NCBI GenBank assembly: GCA_022842465.1
Contig: JALHPN010000014.1
Span: 1-64,000 of the forward strand
DNA: 64,000 nucleotides
Reading direction: 5' to 3'
Source of the DNA: Polyangiaceae bacterium
GTDB lineage: Bacteria; Myxococcota_A; Polyangia; Polyangiales; Polyangiaceae
Shown: one piece after another, positions 1 through 10,583 of the stretch
Layout of the letters: every line of letters begins with the position of its first letter
Position numbering within the stretch: position 1 is the stretch's first letter
The notes under the pieces: generated by a model
What the model was told of the DNA's origin: nothing
The model's input: only the letters and a program-made list of their open reading frames with translations
Database searches by the model: none
Position numbers and translations under genes: made by a program

Positions 1-758
1 GCGAGGACCACCACGAGCGCGCGGCCCGCCGGCGCGAGCGGTGAGGCGGCGGTGAAGGGCGCGAGGCCGCGGAGCGTGAGCGAGCCCACCCGCACGTGGA
101 CGCCCACGCCGGCGGGGCCTTCGAGCCGGAGCCGCGCGTCGTCGAGCTCGATGCGCCGGAGATCGTCGCTCACGCGCGCCGCGCTCGCGGTGAAGACGAT
201 CCCGCCGAGCGGCGAGCGCCCGACGAGGCGCGGCGTCGCGTTCGTGCCCGTCCCGCAGAGCCAGGTCGCCGAGACGAACGGCACCGCGTTCGAGGTCGGC
301 GAGCTCGCCGCCGCACAAACGCGGTGTCCTTCCTGGAGGAGCCCGTCGACGATCTGGCCCGGCGAAGCCGACATCCGCCCGAGCGAGAAGGAGGTGAGCG
401 CGAGGATCACGGCGAACGCGACGCCCTGCGGGACGAGGCGTTCTGCCGACCGGAGGGGGGACTCGCCGAGCGACGCGAGCACCCGCGCCTCCCCGCGATC
501 GACGAGGCGGTACGCGGCGAGAGCCCACCCCATCGGCCATCCCGTGAGGAGAGCGACCTCGATCGCGATGACGGCGAGGCTCTTCGCGAACGGCGCGAGC
601 GTCTCCTTGCCGATCCGAGGATCGAGCACCCACGGGAGGAGGCGGACGGACGCTCCGACGGCGGCGGCCACCAGGAGGAGCGCCGTCGCCATCACGGAGA
701 AGCGCAGCGCGGAGGACGCGAGCGGATCCGTGGCGCGCTCCCCGGAATCGACCGGCAC
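1..758 (-). CDS. Membrane protein, possibly LptF/LptG-like permease (3' end outside window)
   Basis: The reading frame runs from GTG at 758 off the left edge, giving 252 visible residues. Three hydrophobic segments lie near residues 20-43, 61-82 and 112-127. A charged stretch (YRLVDRGEARVLASLGESP, near 83-101) joins the second and third. It resembles the coupling helix of LptF/LptG-type permeases, with a soluble domain after the third segment as in that family. The similarity is weak and is my inference; the conserved part of the family would lie outside the window. A TACCCT hexamer (766-771) ends 7 bases before the GTG, which supports this start and a leaderless message. Divergent from the secreted protein at 875. 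Confidence 0.6.
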   Translation of the reverse strand, partial: MPVDSGERATDPLASSALRFSVMATALLLVAAAVGASVRLLPWVLDPRIGKETLAPFAKSLAVIAIEVALLTGWPMGWALAAYRLVDRGEARVLASLGESPLRSAERLVPQGVAFAVILALTSFSLGRMSASPGQIVDGLLQEGHRVCAAASSPTSNAVPFVSATWLCGTGTNATPRLVGRSPLGGIVFTASAARVSDDLRRIELDDARLRLEGPAGVGVHVRVGSLTLRGLAPFTAASPLAPAGRALVVVL

Positions 759-765
759 GGGCCCC

Positions 766-771
766 AGGGTA
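766..771 (-). promoter_or_regulatory. -10 hexamer for leaderless start at 758
   Basis: TACCCT on the minus strand, 7 bases before the GTG. No convincing -35 was identified. Confidence 0.45.
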
Positions 772-874
772 CCGCCGAACGCGCCAGACGCGCGTATCCA
801 TGTGCCGTTCGACGCGTCTTCCGGCCCGGGTGAACGTCGTGGTAGCGTCACGCCACCAACCGGAGAGCTTGATC

Positions 875-1654
875 ATGCGCCCCTTCGAGTCCTGCGCCGA
901 CGTGACGCGCCTTCCCCCTTCCCAGCGAGCCCCCCGTGGGACGAGCGGGAAGCGCGCAGGCGCCGTCGCGCTCGCGATCCTCACCGCTTGCACCGCCCTC
1001 GCGCCGCGCACTGCGCACGCCGAGGAGGTGACGCCGACGGCCAAAGGCATCGTCGGGACGGCCCTCCTCGGAGGCGAGCTCGTCGTCTTCGCGGAGGCGA
1101 TCTTCGGCGTCCAGTCGGGCACCGCGTACCTGCTCGGCGCGGCCGGCGGAGCGGTGGCCGGCGGCGTCGGCGGCTACTTCATCGAGCAGGCGGTCGACGA
1201 CGGCCGCATCCCCGCCTACCTCCTCGCGGGCGGCCTCGCCCTCACGATCCCCGCCATCGTCGTCGCGCTCGATGCCACGCGCTATCGCGCGACGGAGGGC
1301 GCGCGCGAGGACAAGCCCTCGTCCATGCCCGCCTCCGATCCCGGCAAGCCCGGTGGCAGCGCGGTGATCGGCGCCGAGCCGCCCGGATCGCCGGCTCCCG
1401 CCCCGCCTCCCGCGACGGGGCCCAACGCGACGCCTCCGAGCGGAACGACGCCGGCCCCTGCCCCCGGCGGCGGTGGCGGCGGCGGAACGCAGGGACCCGC
1501 CGCGTCGCTCTTCGACGTGCGCGGAGGTGCGTTCCGCGTCGGCGTGCCCGTTCCCGAGGTGCGGCCCGTCCTCGGATCGGCCGAGCGGAAGTCGTTCGGC
1601 GTGCAGAACACGGGGAGCGAAGTGCGCTTCCCGGTCGTCCACGTCACCTTCTGA
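875..1654 (+). CDS. Secreted protein, unknown function
   Basis: A 259-residue protein with an export signal (basic N-terminus, hydrophobic AGAVALAILTACTALA, then AHAEE as a likely cleavage site). Two more hydrophobic glycine/alanine-rich segments follow (GTAYLLGAAGGAVAGGVGG and YLLAGGLALTIPAIVVAL). Next come a Pro/Gly-rich linker and a C-terminal segment, SLFDVRGGAFRVGVPVPEVRP. Myxobacterial genomes hold many such envelope proteins, but I do not recognise this one. GGAG at 862-865 gives a loose ribosome site for the ATG. Confidence 0.7.
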   Translation: MRPFESCADVTRLPPSQRAPRGTSGKRAGAVALAILTACTALAPRTAHAEEVTPTAKGIVGTALLGGELVVFAEAIFGVQSGTAYLLGAAGGAVAGGVGGYFIEQAVDDGRIPAYLLAGGLALTIPAIVVALDATRYRATEGAREDKPSSMPASDPGKPGGSAVIGAEPPGSPAPAPPPATGPNATPPSGTTPAPAPGGGGGGGTQGPAASLFDVRGGAFRVGVPVPEVRPVLGSAERKSFGVQNTGSEVRFPVVHVTF

Positions 1655-1810
1655 CGGCCCGGGACGCTGCCATCGGTCACCCGCACGCGCGCGTCTGAGC
1701 TGTTTCATTTGACGACGCGGCGCTGTACCCTCCTCGAAGTTTCTCGGCACCTCCGCGTCTCGTAGACGAGGGAGCGAGTCGAGCCTTCGATCGGCACGAG
1801 GGAACGCACC

Positions 1811-3544
1811 TTGGTCAACAGCACGCGCAACGTGACGAAGCCGCAGGACCCCATGCTCGGGCGCGTCGTCGCCGGGCGATATCGGCTCGAGGCCCGCGCC
1901 GGCGAGGGCGGCATGGGCGTGGTCTACCGGGCGCGGCACGTGCTCATCGACCGCGTCGTCGCCCTCAAGCTGATCCGCCCGGACCTCCGGGGCGAGACGC
2001 ACCTCCGCGCGTGGATGCTCCGCGAGGCCCGCGCCGCGAACCGCGTCGATCACGCGCACATCATCGACATCCACGACATCGGCGAGACGGAGGAGGGCGA
2101 GCTCTATCTCGTGATGGAGTACCTCGTCGGGACCTCGCTCTCGAGCGAGCTCGCGAAGGGCCCCATGCCGCTCGCGCGTGCGGTCGACATCCTCGAGCAG
2201 ATGTGCGCCGCGCTCGCCCGCGCGCACGACCTCGGCGTCGTCCACCGGGACCTGAAGAGCGACAACATCCTCCTGTCCTCTCGCGGAGGACGGAAGGACT
2301 TCGTGAAGATCCTCGACTTCGGCCTCGCGCACCTCGCGATGGACCCGCGCCTCGCCCCGAAGGGCGCGGTGTTCGGGACGCCGGAGTACATGTCCCCGGA
2401 GCAGGCGCGCGGCGAGGAGGCGGGGCCCCCGAGCGATCTCTACGCGCTCGGCGTCCTCTTCTTCGAGATGTTGACGGGCCAGCTCCCCTTCCGCTCGAAC
2501 GACCGCGACACATTGCTCGAGATGCAGCGCACGGCGCCGCCGCCGAAGCCGAGCGCGATCAAGCCGGACACCCTCCCCGCCGCGGAGAGCATCGTCCTCA
2601 AGCTCCTCGAGAAGGAGCGCCGCAAGCGCTACCAGGACGCGCACCACCTCCACGAGGAGCTGAAAGCGCTCCAGCGGTCGCTCCCCGCGACCCCGTGGGA
2701 GGTGCAGTCGAGCCCCGAGAACGCGGCGCCTCCGCCTCCTCCGCCGCCGCAGTCTCCGGGCGTCATCGAGTGGGCGAACCGGGCGGCCCTCTTCTCCCGG
2801 ATGGTGTCGCGCGTGTACCCGACGGGGAACATCCCCCCCGAGATCCAGACCGGGATGGTCCAGGCGTGGGATCTCGCGTCCCGCGCGACGCGCCTCGAGG
2901 GAGAGGTCGCGAGCCACACGCGGAAGCTCGAGTCGCTCGAGCGCCGTGGTCGCGCGCTCCGCGCGGAGATCGGTCGTAAGGTCGAGGAGCTCGCCCACGA
3001 GGAGTCGCGCGCGCTGCGCGACGCCGCGGGCGAGCAGCAGGAGGCCGCGAAGCTCCGCGAGCTCGTGCTGGTCGCCGAGCGCGCCGCGGGGACCGCGAAG
3101 TCGCAAGCCGATCAGGCGGCGCAGCAGAGCGGCAGCGGCGGAGCCCTCCGCGCGATCTACGAGCGCGCTGGCGCCGCGGCCGCCCTCCTCGACGCGCGGC
3201 GCGAGGCGCTCTCCGAGCGCGAGCAGAAGGCCCAGGTGAAGGACCAGCAGGCGCGCGATCTCCGGCGTCAGATCGAGGAGCTCCGCGCGCAGCTCGCGCG
3301 GTACGCCGAAGCGCTCGAGGAGGATCTCGCCGCCGGTCGCGAGAAGGTCGCGTCGCGCACGCGCGAAGGCCTGAGCTTCGAGAAGGCGTTCAGCGACGTC
3401 TCGACGCTCCTCTTGAACCACCTCAAGACGAAGCCCGAAGCCCGCGATCTCATCCAGGAGCTGATGTCGAACATGCTCGCGGGCGTGCAGGGAAGCGCGC
3501 AGCGCCCGATGAGCCCGGGCGGACCCGAGAGCCGCGGTCCGTAG
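1811..3544 (+). CDS. Ser/Thr protein kinase with C-terminal coiled coil
   Basis: Hanks-type kinase of 577 residues. The glycine loop GEGGMGVVY is at 31-39, the ATP-anchoring Lys (VALKLI) at 53, the catalytic HRDLKSDN at 145-152, the metal-binding DFG at 169-171, and the activation-segment end GTPEYMSPEQ follows. A Pro-rich linker leads into a long charged coiled coil (about 355-530). I see no transmembrane segment, so it is probably cytosolic and oligomeric. The start is TTG at 1811 with GAGGGAA a suitable distance upstream; ATG at 1853 is the alternative. It is the only one of the four kinases here without a -10 hexamer placed for leaderless initiation. Confidence 0.9.
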   Translation: MVNSTRNVTKPQDPMLGRVVAGRYRLEARAGEGGMGVVYRARHVLIDRVVALKLIRPDLRGETHLRAWMLREARAANRVDHAHIIDIHDIGETEEGELYLVMEYLVGTSLSSELAKGPMPLARAVDILEQMCAALARAHDLGVVHRDLKSDNILLSSRGGRKDFVKILDFGLAHLAMDPRLAPKGAVFGTPEYMSPEQARGEEAGPPSDLYALGVLFFEMLTGQLPFRSNDRDTLLEMQRTAPPPKPSAIKPDTLPAAESIVLKLLEKERRKRYQDAHHLHEELKALQRSLPATPWEVQSSPENAAPPPPPPPQSPGVIEWANRAALFSRMVSRVYPTGNIPPEIQTGMVQAWDLASRATRLEGEVASHTRKLESLERRGRALRAEIGRKVEELAHEESRALRDAAGEQQEAAKLRELVLVAERAAGTAKSQADQAAQQSGSGGALRAIYERAGAAAALLDARREALSEREQKAQVKDQQARDLRRQIEELRAQLARYAEALEEDLAAGREKVASRTREGLSFEKAFSDVSTLLLNHLKTKPEARDLIQELMSNMLAGVQGSAQRPMSPGGPESRGP

Positions 3545-3586
3545 CCGGCCCGGGAACTTCGGCTCGCCGAGGGAGTCGCACCTTCC

Positions 3587-4996
3587 GTGAGACGCTCGCG
3601 GCTTTCGTGGATCGCCGTCGCCGCCGCCCTGGGAGGCTGCGCGGGCGGCCCGACGCGCCCTCCGAGCACGGCAGAGGTGCGGGTCTCTGCTCCGGCGAAG
3701 ACAGCGACGGCCGGCCGGACGGCGCGCCCGCCGGCGAAGGCCGCCCGGCAGCCGGACGAGGAAGATCGGGCCGTGCCGTGTCGGACTGGCACGAGCGAGC
3801 ACGCCGCCGCCGAGTCCACGATCGACGTGATCGACACGCAGATCACGGCGCTCCCTCCCGCGGGGGATCCGAAGCCCGTCGAGCGTTCGCTCACCGCGCT
3901 CCTCCAGACCCCGTGCTTCGCCCTCGCGAGGGGCGACGGCGGGGACGAAGGCGACCTCGTCTTCGACGCTCCCTTGTCCCTCCAGCGATGGTGGAGCGAC
4001 GGCGGCGAGGCGTGGGTCCGTCACTTCCTCGAGCTCTCGGGCGCGCCCGGAGAGCCGAACGATCCGGTCTGGAGCTGGGTGCCCCCGACGCCCCGTACCG
4101 CCCTCACGCGCGAGTCGAAGGGCGCGGGCGCGCTCCTCCCTCTCCTGTGTCCCGCGAAGGACGAGACGTGCGGGCGCGAGACGCTCGGCTGGCAGAGGCG
4201 CGCCGAGAGCGCCTTCGACGCGCATGCGCGGGCACGCCTGCGCGGCGACGAAGCCGCCGTCGACGACCCGCTCGAGCACTGCCGCTCGAAGGCGAGCGCC
4301 GCGCCCGAGGAGACCCGCTACGACGCCTGGCGAGAGTGCCTCGGGAGCACGACGCCGCACGTCGACGCTCTCCCCCTCGGCCGCTTCCGCGCGCCGACAG
4401 ACGGGTGGCTCGTCCTCCGCGGTCGACGCGGTCACTACGCCTTCTGCGACGAGGTCCGCGCGTACGATCTCGCGACCGGGAGCGCATGGACGAACGGGAC
4501 CTGCTCGCGCCTCGCGCTTCGCGACGACGGCTCGGTGGACGGGGCCGCGACGAACGCGCAGCGCGTCCCGCAGACGACCATCGGACGCCTCCCCCTCGAG
4601 AACCTGCGCGAGGCCGCCCTCCTCACGTTGCTCTCGCCGCACGCGCAGACCAAGGTCGTGCGGGAAGGCTACGCCCGCGCGCTCCCGGCCGACGTCACCC
4701 CCGTCCGGACCGGGTTCACCGTCCATGGCCTCGGCATGTCGGCGACGGTCTCGAGCGGACAGACGACGCTCGCGTGGAGCTGGGTCGTGAAAGGCGCGAC
4801 GGTCGCCTCGGGGGAGCTCACGTTCCCGAACGACTTCAACGACGCCGTCCGCGACCACGCCGTGAGCCTCCTCCAGATCGCGGAGGCGGCCTTCACGCCG
4901 CTCGCGCCGGCCGAGTGCGCCGCGGGAGCTCCCCCGTCTTCGCTGCCGTTCGACGTCAAGCGCGCGCGGATCTGCGGCAGAGGCGGCGCGCGCTGA
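3587..4996 (+). CDS. Lipoprotein, unknown function
   Basis: A 469-residue exported protein starting at GTG. The signal sequence ends in the lipobox LGGC (Cys near residue 18), followed by a low-complexity Ala/Pro/Lys linker. The rest contains paired cysteines (for example CPAKDETCG) and no recognised domain. It lies 42 bases after kinase 1 on the same strand, so the two may be co-transcribed. It converges with the DUF1232 gene 6 bases downstream. Confidence 0.75.
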   Translation: MRRSRLSWIAVAAALGGCAGGPTRPPSTAEVRVSAPAKTATAGRTARPPAKAARQPDEEDRAVPCRTGTSEHAAAESTIDVIDTQITALPPAGDPKPVERSLTALLQTPCFALARGDGGDEGDLVFDAPLSLQRWWSDGGEAWVRHFLELSGAPGEPNDPVWSWVPPTPRTALTRESKGAGALLPLLCPAKDETCGRETLGWQRRAESAFDAHARARLRGDEAAVDDPLEHCRSKASAAPEETRYDAWRECLGSTTPHVDALPLGRFRAPTDGWLVLRGRRGHYAFCDEVRAYDLATGSAWTNGTCSRLALRDDGSVDGAATNAQRVPQTTIGRLPLENLREAALLTLLSPHAQTKVVREGYARALPADVTPVRTGFTVHGLGMSATVSSGQTTLAWSWVVKGATVASGELTFPNDFNDAVRDHAVSLLQIAEAAFTPLAPAECAAGAPPSSLPFDVKRARICGRGGAR

Positions 4997-5002
4997 CCTC
5001 GG

Positions 5003-5548
5003 TCAAGCGAGCTTGGCGCTCAGGAAGGCCTTCAGCTTGATGAGCGTCTTCACGTCGCGCGTGAAGCTCGGCACCTGGTAGTCCTTGGCCCAGGCCGTCA
5101 CCTCGGCGAGGAACGAGGCCCGCATCGACTCGTCGGTGAGGATGTCCTCCACCGTCCGCCCCCGCGCGGCGCCCTTCTTCAGCCCGCGAACGTAGGTCAC
5201 GAGGCGCGCGTAGTCCTCGCCGAGGAACTCCTCGACCTGCTTCGCGTCGTCCGCGAGGCGACCGACGACGCCGTCCTTCACCGCGGGGTTCGCCTCGCAC
5301 GCCAGCGCGGAGGCCACGCGGATCACGAACGCGTCGTCGCAGAAGCCGAGGTCGTCGATACCGTCGGGGATGAGGTCGAGCGACTTGAAGATGTAGTTGA
5401 GCCCCGACGCGACGAGCCGCCTCGTCTCCTCGTCCTCCTCCGGCTTGCCGACGACGGCGCCGAGCGCGCCAGCGTCTTCCCCGAGGGTGCGAAGCCAGGA
5501 GGGGAACACGTCGAGGTAGCGCGTGAGCTGGGCGTTGTCGGTCGTCAT
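5003..5548 (-). CDS. DUF1232 (YkvA-like) family protein
   Basis: About 181 residues. The stretch SLDLIPDGIDDLGFCDDAFVI near the middle matches the DUF1232/YkvA core, an acidic amphipathic motif of unknown function. Other YkvA proteins are usually smaller and membrane-associated; this one has extra helical N- and C-terminal regions. ATG at 5548 is preferred; an in-frame upstream start at 5581 would add 11 residues. The gene follows kinase 2 closely on the minus strand and is probably in one unit with it. Confidence 0.8.
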   Translation of the reverse strand: MTTDNAQLTRYLDVFPSWLRTLGEDAGALGAVVGKPEEDEETRRLVASGLNYIFKSLDLIPDGIDDLGFCDDAFVIRVASALACEANPAVKDGVVGRLADDAKQVEEFLGEDYARLVTYVRGLKKGAARGRTVEDILTDESMRASFLAEVTAWAKDYQVPSFTRDVKTLIKLKAFLSAKLA

Positions 5549-5585
5549 GGCGACCACGGAGGCTATCCCAGGAGCCTCCACTCCC

Positions 5586-6899
5586 TCAATGCATGCGTGC
5601 GGAGGCGTGACCGAGGAGGAACCCGGCCGCGAGGGCGGTCACGACGAGGAGCGCGACGATCCACGGCGCGACGCCGCGGCGGGCGCCGTACGCGCTCAGC
5701 ATGGGCAGGTTCTCGGACGGCAGCGTGCCCGAGGCGATCACGACCTGCGGCGCCGGGGGCTGGGAGAGGAGGCGTCCCTTCGGGCTCGCCAGCGTTCCGC
5801 TCGGACCGGGCCCGTTCTCGTCCGCCGCCGGCGGCAAGGTCGCCATCGTGGGCGCCGCGTCGCGGACGGCCTGCGAGTGCGACGGCGGCTTCATCGACGG
5901 CGCGGCGAGGAAGACGCTCGGCACGTCGGGCAGGCGACTCAGGGGATGGGCCGGGAGCGCCGCCCCCTGCTGCGTCGCGGGCGCGCCGGCCGTCTGCGAG
6001 GACGAGGCGCCGGAGGCCCCCCCCTCCGCGCCGATCGCCGCCGAGAGCGCGCGCGCCATCTCGAGCGCGGATCCGAACCGCTGCGTGCGGTCCTTCTGCA
6101 TGGCGAGCTGGACGAACGCCGAGAGCCGGGCGAGCGACGGGTCGACGTGCTCGAGCGGCGGCGGCGTCGCGTTGAGGACGGCGGCGAGCCGCGCGTACTC
6201 CGTCGGCGCAGGGAACGCGATCCGTCCCGTGAGCATCTCGTAGAGCATCACGCCCGCGCTCCAGAGGTCCGAGCGCGCGTCGACCTCCTTCGCGTTCTTG
6301 ATCTGCTCCGGGCTCATGTACGCCGGCGTCCCGAGGAGCGCGCCGGTCTTCGTCTTCTGGCCCATGCCGCCGGCCACATCCATGACCTTGGCGATCCCGA
6401 AGTCGAGGATCTTGGCGCAAAACGATCCGTTCGGCTCCCGCGCGAGGAAGACGTTCTCGGGCTTGAGATCGCGGTGGACGACGCCCTGGGCGTGCGCCGC
6501 GCCGAGCCCCGCGAGGATGCCCTGCAGGATGGGCGCCGCCTGCATCATCGGCACGCGCACGCCCGAACGCGTGTACGCGCTGAGGGGCACGCCCTCGAGC
6601 CGCTCCATCACGATGTATGGGCTCCCGTCCTCCGCCTCGGCGGCGCCTTCCACACGGACGATGTTCGGGTGGATGAGCCGCTGGCACATCCGCCCTTCGT
6701 CGAGGAAGCGCGCCTTGATCTCGTCGTCGCCGAGCCAGTCGACGGCGAGGATCTTGATGGCGACCGTGCGGTTGTCGTCGAGCGTCTGCGCCTCGTACAC
6801 GGAGCCCATCCCGCCCGTCCCGATGAGGCGTACGAGCCGGAAGCGGCGCGAGAGGATCGCGCCGGACAGATCCGCGGTCGGGCTGGGTTCCGCCGTCAC
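5586..6899 (-). CDS. Ser/Thr protein kinase, C-terminal membrane anchor
   Basis: A 437-residue Hanks kinase. It shows GTGGMGSVY (27-35), Lys49 in VAIKIL, HRDLKPEN (142-149), DFGIAK and GTPAYMSPEQ. A low-complexity Ala/Pro linker leads to one transmembrane helix (APWIVALLVVTALAAGFLL) just before the C-terminus, so the kinase is tethered with its catalytic domain in the cytosol and almost nothing outside. TAGGAT (6906-6911) ends 6 bases before the GTG, which indicates its own promoter at the tail of pheT. Confidence 0.9.
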   Translation of the reverse strand: MTAEPSPTADLSGAILSRRFRLVRLIGTGGMGSVYEAQTLDDNRTVAIKILAVDWLGDDEIKARFLDEGRMCQRLIHPNIVRVEGAAEAEDGSPYIVMERLEGVPLSAYTRSGVRVPMMQAAPILQGILAGLGAAHAQGVVHRDLKPENVFLAREPNGSFCAKILDFGIAKVMDVAGGMGQKTKTGALLGTPAYMSPEQIKNAKEVDARSDLWSAGVMLYEMLTGRIAFPAPTEYARLAAVLNATPPPLEHVDPSLARLSAFVQLAMQKDRTQRFGSALEMARALSAAIGAEGGASGASSSQTAGAPATQQGAALPAHPLSRLPDVPSVFLAAPSMKPPSHSQAVRDAAPTMATLPPAADENGPGPSGTLASPKGRLLSQPPAPQVVIASGTLPSENLPMLSAYGARRGVAPWIVALLVVTALAAGFLLGHASARMH

Positions 6900-6905
6900 G
6901 GGTCC

Positions 6906-6911
6906 ATCCTA
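6906..6911 (-). promoter_or_regulatory. -10 hexamer for kinase 2, leaderless
   Basis: TAGGAT, 6 bases before the GTG at 6899, in the 17-base gap after pheT. Confidence 0.5.
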
Positions 6912-6916
6912 GGCCT

Positions 6917-9427
6917 TCACGCGCGGAGCGTCGCCCCGAAGCGCGCGGAGACCTCCTTCACGACGTTCGCGTGGGCGAGGTCGACCTCGGCGTCCTTCAG
7001 CGTGCGATCCGGAGCGCGATACACGATCCGAAACGCGAGGTTCGAGTGTCCTTCCGGGACCGGCGCTCCGACGAAGCGGTCGAAGAGGTGGACGTCCTCG
7101 GCGAGCGGTCCAGCAGCGGCCCGGACGGCCGCCTCGACTTCGCCGGCCGCGATGCCGTCCTTCACGACGAGCGCGATGTCGCGCGGGCTCGCCGGGAAGC
7201 GAGCGATGGGCGCGTAGGCGGGGAGCTTGGGGCCGGCGACGAACGGATCGAGCTCCATCTCGAGGACGAGCACTTCGCCGTCGAGCTCGAGGGCGTCTGC
7301 AGCATCCGGATGGAGGATGCCGAACGTGCCGACCTCGCTGCCGGAGACGCGGATCACGCCAGCCCCGCGCGGGTGGAGGTGGCGAGGGGCTCTCCCCGGC
7401 TCGAACGGCGACGCCTCGGCGCGCACGCCGGCGAGGCGGCTCGCGAGCTCGAGCGCGTAGCCCTTCATGTCCCAGACGTCGTGGGGCAGAGCGGGCGTGA
7501 GCCATGCGGGGCGGTCGCCCGCGAGCACGACCGCGATCCGGAGACGCTCGTCGGGGAGCGTCTCGTCCTTCGGGCGCGGCGGCGTCGTGCTCGTCGCCCT
7601 CCCGCCTTCGCGGGCGAGGAAGACGGGCCCGACCGTGAACTCCTTCACGTTGCGCTCGCCGTGACGGCGCGCGTGGAGGACCGCGTCGAGGAGACCCGGG
7701 AGCAGGGTCGTCCGCATCACGACCTGATGGTCGGCGAGCGGATTCGCGAGGACGACGGTCGGCTCCGGGGCGTGGAGGGCGAGGAGCGCCTTCCGGGACG
7801 TGAAGCTGAAGGTGATCGCCTCCGAGAGACCGAGCGCGACGGCAAGAGCCCGCGCGCGCGAGGCGAGCTCCTCGCGCCCGCCGACGTCGCGCGTGGCGCG
7901 GACGGCCGGGAGCTCGGCCGGGACGGCGTCGATGCCGAACACGTTGATGACCTCCTCGACGAGATCGACCTCGCGCGAGAGGTCGGGACGGTGCGTCGGC
8001 GCGAGGACCGTCACGGACGACTCCGTCCGCGCGGTGATGGTGCACCCGAGGCGCTCGAGGATCGCGCACGCCTCCGCGAAGGGGACGCGGATCCCGAGGA
8101 GATCGTCGACGCGGTGTGAGCGGAGGGAGATGCTCCTCCGAGCGGGTGGCGTCGGCTCGGCCGAGATCCGTGCTCCCTGCACGTGGATCTGCCCCCGCGT
8201 CGCCGCGGCGCCCGCGAGCGCGCACGTGAGGGACACGGCGCGCGCGAGCACGTGCGCGACGTCGCCCGGGTCGACGCCGCGCTCGAAGCGATGGCTCGAC
8301 TCGGTGTGCATCCCGTTCCGTCGTGCCGTGCGGCGGACGCCGCGGGGCTCGAACCAGGCCACCTCGAAGAGGACCCGCTTCGTCGTCTCGCGGATCTCGC
8401 TGTCTTCCCCGCCCATGATCCCGGCGAGAGCGGTCGGCCCCTCACCGTCGCAGATGAGGAGATCGTCGACCTCCAGCTTGCGCGCGATGCCGTCGAGCGT
8501 CGTCATCGTCTCCCCCGCCTTCGCGCGGCGGACGACGATGGCGGGCTTCCCCACGGGGCGCACGCGATCGAGATCGAACGCGTGCATCGGGTGTCCCCAC
8601 TCGAGCATGACGAGGTTCGTGACGTCGACGACGTTCGAGATCGAGCGGACACCGAGCGCCTGGAGGCGGTACCTCACCGCCGGCGGCGAGGGGCCGATCG
8701 TGACGTCGACCGCGCCGGCTGCCCCGTAGTGGGGGCATCGCTCGCCGTCGTCGACGCGGATCGTGACGAGGTCCGTCGTCGCGACCGCGCTCGAAGCCGG
8801 CTCTGGGGCCACGGGCAACGCGAAGGGAAAGCCGTACACCGCAGAGAGCTGACGGGCGAGGCCGATGTGGCCGAGCCCGTCGGGACGGTTCGGCGTGAGG
8901 TTCACCTCGAGCACCGTGTCCCGCGCGTTCGGCACGGCCTCCACGAAGCGTGTCCCGGGCGCGGCGAAGCCCTTCGGGAAGACGAGGATGCCGCCGCCGT
9001 CCTCGCCCAGCCCGAGCTCGGACTCGGAGCACAGCATGCCCTCGCTCTCGACGCCTCCGATCGCGCGCTTCGCGATGACGAGACCCGCCGCCGGCAACTT
9101 CGCGCCGAGCGGGGCGAGGACGACCATGCCGCCCGGCTCCGGGACGTTCGGCGCGCCGCAGACGACCTCCTGCTGCCCGGCCTCGGGGGGCTCTCTGCCC
9201 CCCGCCCCCCCGGAGCCGCGATCGACGGTGACGAGGCGGAGCCCGCTCTTCGTCGGGTGCGGACGCACGGAGACGACGGCGGCGAGGAGGCACGCCTCCG
9301 CGCCCTCGCCGAACTCGGTGATCCCCTCGACCTCGATCCCGGAGCCGGTGAGGCGCGCGGCGATCTCCCGTGGAGACTCGGTGAGCTGCGGAACGAGCTC
9401 GCGCAGCCACGTGATGGAAGCCTTCAT
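6917..9427 (-). CDS. pheT: Phenylalanyl-tRNA synthetase beta subunit
   Basis: An 836-residue protein with the full PheT order: N-terminal tRNA-binding OB fold (near 40-165, with VVCGAPN), B3/B4 editing region, B5 domain, catalytic-like core, and C-terminal FDX-ACB domain ending near VVKEVSARFGATLRA. With PheS it forms the alpha2beta2 enzyme that charges tRNA-Phe in the cytosol. It lies 12 bases downstream of pheS. Oddity: about 15 residues of Gly/Arg/Pro-rich sequence (GSGGAGGREPPEAGQ) interrupt the OB fold just before VVCGAPN. They are encoded by a G/C-run palindrome at 9185-9203. Confidence 0.97.
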   Translation of the reverse strand: MKASITWLRELVPQLTESPREIAARLTGSGIEVEGITEFGEGAEACLLAAVVSVRPHPTKSGLRLVTVDRGSGGAGGREPPEAGQQEVVCGAPNVPEPGGMVVLAPLGAKLPAAGLVIAKRAIGGVESEGMLCSESELGLGEDGGGILVFPKGFAAPGTRFVEAVPNARDTVLEVNLTPNRPDGLGHIGLARQLSAVYGFPFALPVAPEPASSAVATTDLVTIRVDDGERCPHYGAAGAVDVTIGPSPPAVRYRLQALGVRSISNVVDVTNLVMLEWGHPMHAFDLDRVRPVGKPAIVVRRAKAGETMTTLDGIARKLEVDDLLICDGEGPTALAGIMGGEDSEIRETTKRVLFEVAWFEPRGVRRTARRNGMHTESSHRFERGVDPGDVAHVLARAVSLTCALAGAAATRGQIHVQGARISAEPTPPARRSISLRSHRVDDLLGIRVPFAEACAILERLGCTITARTESSVTVLAPTHRPDLSREVDLVEEVINVFGIDAVPAELPAVRATRDVGGREELASRARALAVALGLSEAITFSFTSRKALLALHAPEPTVVLANPLADHQVVMRTTLLPGLLDAVLHARRHGERNVKEFTVGPVFLAREGGRATSTTPPRPKDETLPDERLRIAVVLAGDRPAWLTPALPHDVWDMKGYALELASRLAGVRAEASPFEPGRAPRHLHPRGAGVIRVSGSEVGTFGILHPDAADALELDGEVLVLEMELDPFVAGPKLPAYAPIARFPASPRDIALVVKDGIAAGEVEAAVRAAAGPLAEDVHLFDRFVGAPVPEGHSNLAFRIVYRAPDRTLKDAEVDLAHANVVKEVSARFGATLRA
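9185..9203. repeat. Perfect GC palindrome inside pheT
   Basis: A 7-base stem GGGGGGC / GCCCCCC with a 5-base TCTCT loop, followed by another C run. It encodes part of an extra segment in the PheT OB fold and may be a small repeat element inserted in frame. Confidence 0.6.
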
Positions 9428-9439
9428 GGTCGTCTTCTT

Positions 9440-10510
<1,071 letters not shown>

Positions 10511-10571
10511 GACCGCTGCTTCCTAGCACACAAGAGCGCCCAAAGGACTCGGAGGAGGCCATGTTCCCAGG

Positions 10572-10577
10572 TACCCT
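10572..10577 (+). promoter_or_regulatory. -10 hexamer, leaderless start at 10584
   Basis: TACCCT, 6 bases before the GTG. It decides the start, since GGAGG would be too close to act as a ribosome site. Confidence 0.5.
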
Positions 10578-10583
10578 GGAGGC

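Noticed and set aside
848-4858. Minus-strand open frame of 1336 codons
   Set aside because: It is antisense to three clear genes and is Arg/Glu-rich shadow sequence typical of GC-rich DNA.
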